Source: Chloroflexota bacterium (lineage in GTDB: Bacteria; Chloroflexota; Anaerolineae; Promineifilales; Promineifilaceae). Taken from it: 7,445 nucleotides of DNA. This document shows, piece after piece, positions 6,043-7,445 of this stretch. The stretch is taken from assembly GCA_030599405.1 (NCBI GenBank), contig JAUVOB010000058.1, positions 1 through 7,445 on the forward strand, given 5' to 3'. The notes beneath the pieces were generated by a model. It saw nothing but the letters and a program-made list of their open reading frames with translations. It did no database searches and was not told the origin of the DNA. Each line of letters opens with the position of its first letter. Within the stretch, counting starts at the first letter, position 1. Both the position numbers and the translations under genes were made by a program.

Positions 6043-6708
6043 CTAAAATGGCCATAGACTCAAGATTATTACTGACACTGCCGTAACCGTGAGGTTATCT
6101 AGCCCCCATAATGAGACCGCTTCCGTAAGCGTGGTCGCCGCAATTACTACCAAGGCCGGTAATATTGCCGCAGCCGGAGTTAGCTCTGGCGAGCCGGTGT
6201 GGAGCCACAGAGCCAACCAGGTAAAAAGTCCACCGGCAAGGAAAAATGTCGCAGATCCCTCGAGACTTCGGGTATGACCCATGATCGTATACTTATGGAC
6301 CCCATACCTTCTTCCAACGACCGGCGCCAGTCCATCCCCCCAGGTCAGAGGCATCAAGGCCGCGACCATGACTGGTTGCCTCTCCCAGAAAATCAGGGCA
6401 ACAACCGCGGCCGCCAGAGGAAAATACACGGTTCCCAGATTCGAGCGGTCGCTGCTCGACATAGCTGAAATGATCCCGAAACGCCAGTCGATTAAGTTTA
6501 TTATGACGAAGGTCATGCTGGCGAATACAAACGGCCATGGCGAATCGAAAAGTATGCCGATAATCCAGCTTAACATACCAACGCCGATATGGATTACTTT
6601 GCGGGTGAAATCACTCCCATATCCTCGCCACCGGCGTAATACTTCCGCCAAGCCGATAATGCCGAAGATGTAGGTGTAGGCTACGAGTAATCCCAGGGCG
6701 TTTGTCAT
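6043..6708 (-). CDS. Integral-membrane phytol/dolichol kinase-like protein
   Basis: A polytopic membrane enzyme of the dolichol-kinase/phytol-kinase (VTE5)/phosphatidate-cytidylyltransferase-like group; characterised members use CTP to phosphorylate a prenol. The 221 residues are usual for bacterial members. About eight hydrophobic segments are visible: 4-24, 38-54, 57-73, 94-108, 113-131, 153-169, 178-195 and 205-220. Family motifs in order are RKVIH (36-40), GTVYFPLA (92-99), WGDGLAP with D125 (123-129), SLEGS (148-152), E196, and GLDNLTV (202-208). The last motif usually ends in a proline, which is T209 here. The ATG at 6708 is the first start after an in-frame stop; there is no Shine-Dalgarno, and a perfect inverted repeat sits directly before it. 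It leads an operon with the HAD phosphatase. The prenol substrate (phytol, farnesol-type or polyprenol) cannot be told; automatic tools may label it phosphatidate cytidylyltransferase. Confidence 0.9.
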   Translation of the reverse strand: MTNALGLLVAYTYIFGIIGLAEVLRRWRGYGSDFTRKVIHIGVGMLSWIIGILFDSPWPFVFASMTFVIINLIDWRFGIISAMSSSDRSNLGTVYFPLAAAVVALIFWERQPVMVAALMPLTWGDGLAPVVGRRYGVHKYTIMGHTRSLEGSATFFLAGGLFTWLALWLHTGSPELTPAAAILPALVVIAATTLTEAVSLWGLDNLTVTAVSVIILSLWPF

Positions 6709-6711
6709 CGT

Positions 6712-6727
6712 GATTAGAGAACTAATC
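6712..6727 (-). repeat. Perfect inverted repeat abutting the prenol kinase start codon
   Basis: GATTAG (6712-6717) and CTAATC (6722-6727) are exact reverse complements with a 4-base loop. On the - strand the repeat ends 3 nt before the ATG at 6708, covering the place where a Shine-Dalgarno sequence should be. It could be an RNA hairpin that limits initiation or a small operator; the sequence alone does not decide. Confidence 0.6.
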
Positions 6728-6813
6728 TTGGGGCTTAAGTGTAGGTGTATTTTGACTCGAGATCGTTTGAATTAATTATCGCTTGGCTGATCTTTTACCT
6801 TGGAGACAGAGAA

Positions 6814-6842
6814 ATCATATGGCTGATTCCATAGTTATACAA
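6814..6842 (-). promoter_or_regulatory. Possible sigma-70-type promoter for the prenol kinase/HAD operon
   Basis: On the - strand TTGTAT (6837-6842) is followed after exactly 17 bp by TATGAT (6814-6819), a 5 of 6 match to the -10 consensus; the -35 box matches only 3 of 6. Transcription from it would give a leader of roughly 100 nt before the ATG at 6708. This would make the operon independent of the PfkB gene. Confidence 0.3.
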
Positions 6843-6883
6843 TGCCTTTCAGTCGCTTACCTTTGGTCACAAATAGTATCGAA

Positions 6884-7445
6884 CTAGACGACTAGATGAT
6901 CGTACAGCATGTCCAGGCTTAGGTCGGGAACGACCGTTTCATTCGTTTGAAGGGTCAGGCTGGCTGCCGCAGCTCCTAAACGAATCGCTTCGATAGTAGG
7001 GAGATTATTGATCATGCCGAAAATTATCGCCGCGCTCACGGCATCGCCGGTTCCCGTGCTATCCGCCATTTCGCTGTATCTTGCCGGGATATGCCCGGTC
7101 TCATCAGAGGTAGCATAGACCAATCCAAAATCTGAAAGACTAATTACGGCCGTTCCAACCCCGGATCGAATAAGGCTGAGAGCTGCAACCATGCTAGCGT
7201 CCGGATCGTAACCTTTAAATTCTGCTCCGGTCATGACCGCCGCCTCGACCTCGTTTGGCACTACCAAATCGAGTGAATCCAAATAGGGACACAACCGGAC
7301 AGCCAGACGCGCCGAGGATGGATCGGCGCACAGCGGAACCTTATACTTTTGGGCCAGGCGCGAGGCCGTCGCCGTCGTGGCCGGATCGAGGCTGCCATCG
7401 ATCATTATCAAACAGGCATCGCGGAAAAGCTTGCGGTTTCGATAC
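6884..7445 (-). CDS. PfkB-family kinase, C-terminal part (5' end outside window)
   Basis: A ribokinase-type ATP-dependent kinase that phosphorylates a sugar or nucleoside hydroxyl. The frame is open to the right edge: the apparent start at 7411 is an internal TTG (leucine), preceded by at least eleven coding codons, so 186 residues of a protein of probably about 300 are seen. The second PfkB signature reads DSTGTGD (7043-7063), its last Asp (7043-7045) being the catalytic base. The usual anion-hole GAGD is GTGD here, as found in pyridoxal-kinase relatives. VPNEVE (7244-7261) is the conserved Asn/Glu block before it. The ADPSSARLA block, the PYLDSLDLVVPN stretch and a tail of the form AAASLTLQTNETV resemble pseudouridine-kinase-like members, but the substrate-binding N-terminal half is absent, so this is only a lean. 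The gene ends 175 bp before the prenol-kinase start. Confidence 0.88.
   Translation of the reverse strand, partial: YRNRKLFRDACLIMIDGSLDPATTATASRLAQKYKVPLCADPSSARLAVRLCPYLDSLDLVVPNEVEAAVMTGAEFKGYDPDASMVAALSLIRSGVGTAVISLSDFGLVYATSDETGHIPARYSEMADSTGTGDAVSAAIIFGMINNLPTIEAIRLGAAAASLTLQTNETVVPDLSLDMLYDHLVV

Larger units (their letters stand above)
6709..6883. other. Spacer upstream of the prenol kinase operon
   Basis: This AT-rich 175-bp gap separates the PfkB-kinase stop from the prenol-kinase start, both on the - strand. It holds a possible promoter (6814-6842) and an inverted repeat (6712-6727). No open frame of note and no terminator for the PfkB gene is seen. Confidence 0.7.

Noticed and set aside
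6043..6708. Calling the membrane gene cdsA (phosphatidate cytidylyltransferase)
   Set aside because: It has the RKxxH, GTVYFP and GLDNLTV blocks of the phytol/dolichol kinase group and lacks the C-terminal CDP-diglyceride synthetase signature of CdsA.

Overview
The window is a gene-dense stretch of bacterial chromosome with seven protein genes, two of them cut by the window edges. I see no rRNA, tRNA, CRISPR array, transposase, integrase or phage gene. By eye the base composition is near 50% G+C. Start codons are mostly ATG with Shine-Dalgarno sites, which fits a free-living bacterium. The mix of genes (a bacterial phytol/dolichol-kinase-like membrane enzyme, a YbdK-type ligase, a cyclase-family protein with the NTGTY motif variant, a YtcJ-type amidohydrolase) would suit an environmental lineage such as Chloroflexota. 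That is a guess from gene content; no taxonomic marker is present.

Left half (1-3367, + strand): the C-terminal ~86% of an M17 leucyl aminopeptidase; then, after 101 bp, a complete GCS2/YbdK-type carboxylate-amine ligase; then, after 122 bp, a complete cyclase-family (kynurenine-formamidase-like) hydrolase. All three run the same way and act, or probably act, on amide or peptide bonds, but the gaps are wide enough that a single operon is not certain.

Right half (3382-7445, - strand): a YtcJ-type amidohydrolase ends 14 bp from the cyclase gene (convergent). Upstream of it lies a 321-bp non-coding stretch. Next comes a tight two-gene operon, read right to left: an integral-membrane CTP-dependent prenol (phytol/dolichol) kinase-like protein followed within 3-30 nt by a soluble HAD phosphatase. 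After a 175-bp spacer holding a possible promoter and an inverted repeat against the kinase start codon, the C-terminal part of a PfkB-family kinase (perhaps pseudouridine-kinase-like) runs off the right edge.

I do not see a clear new defence, mobile or secretion system. The items most worth a second look are the cyclase-family enzyme with two canonical metal-ligand histidines replaced, the prenol-kinase/HAD-phosphatase pair, the hairpin that replaces a ribosome-binding site before the prenol kinase, and the run of amide-bond enzymes meeting at 3367/3382.
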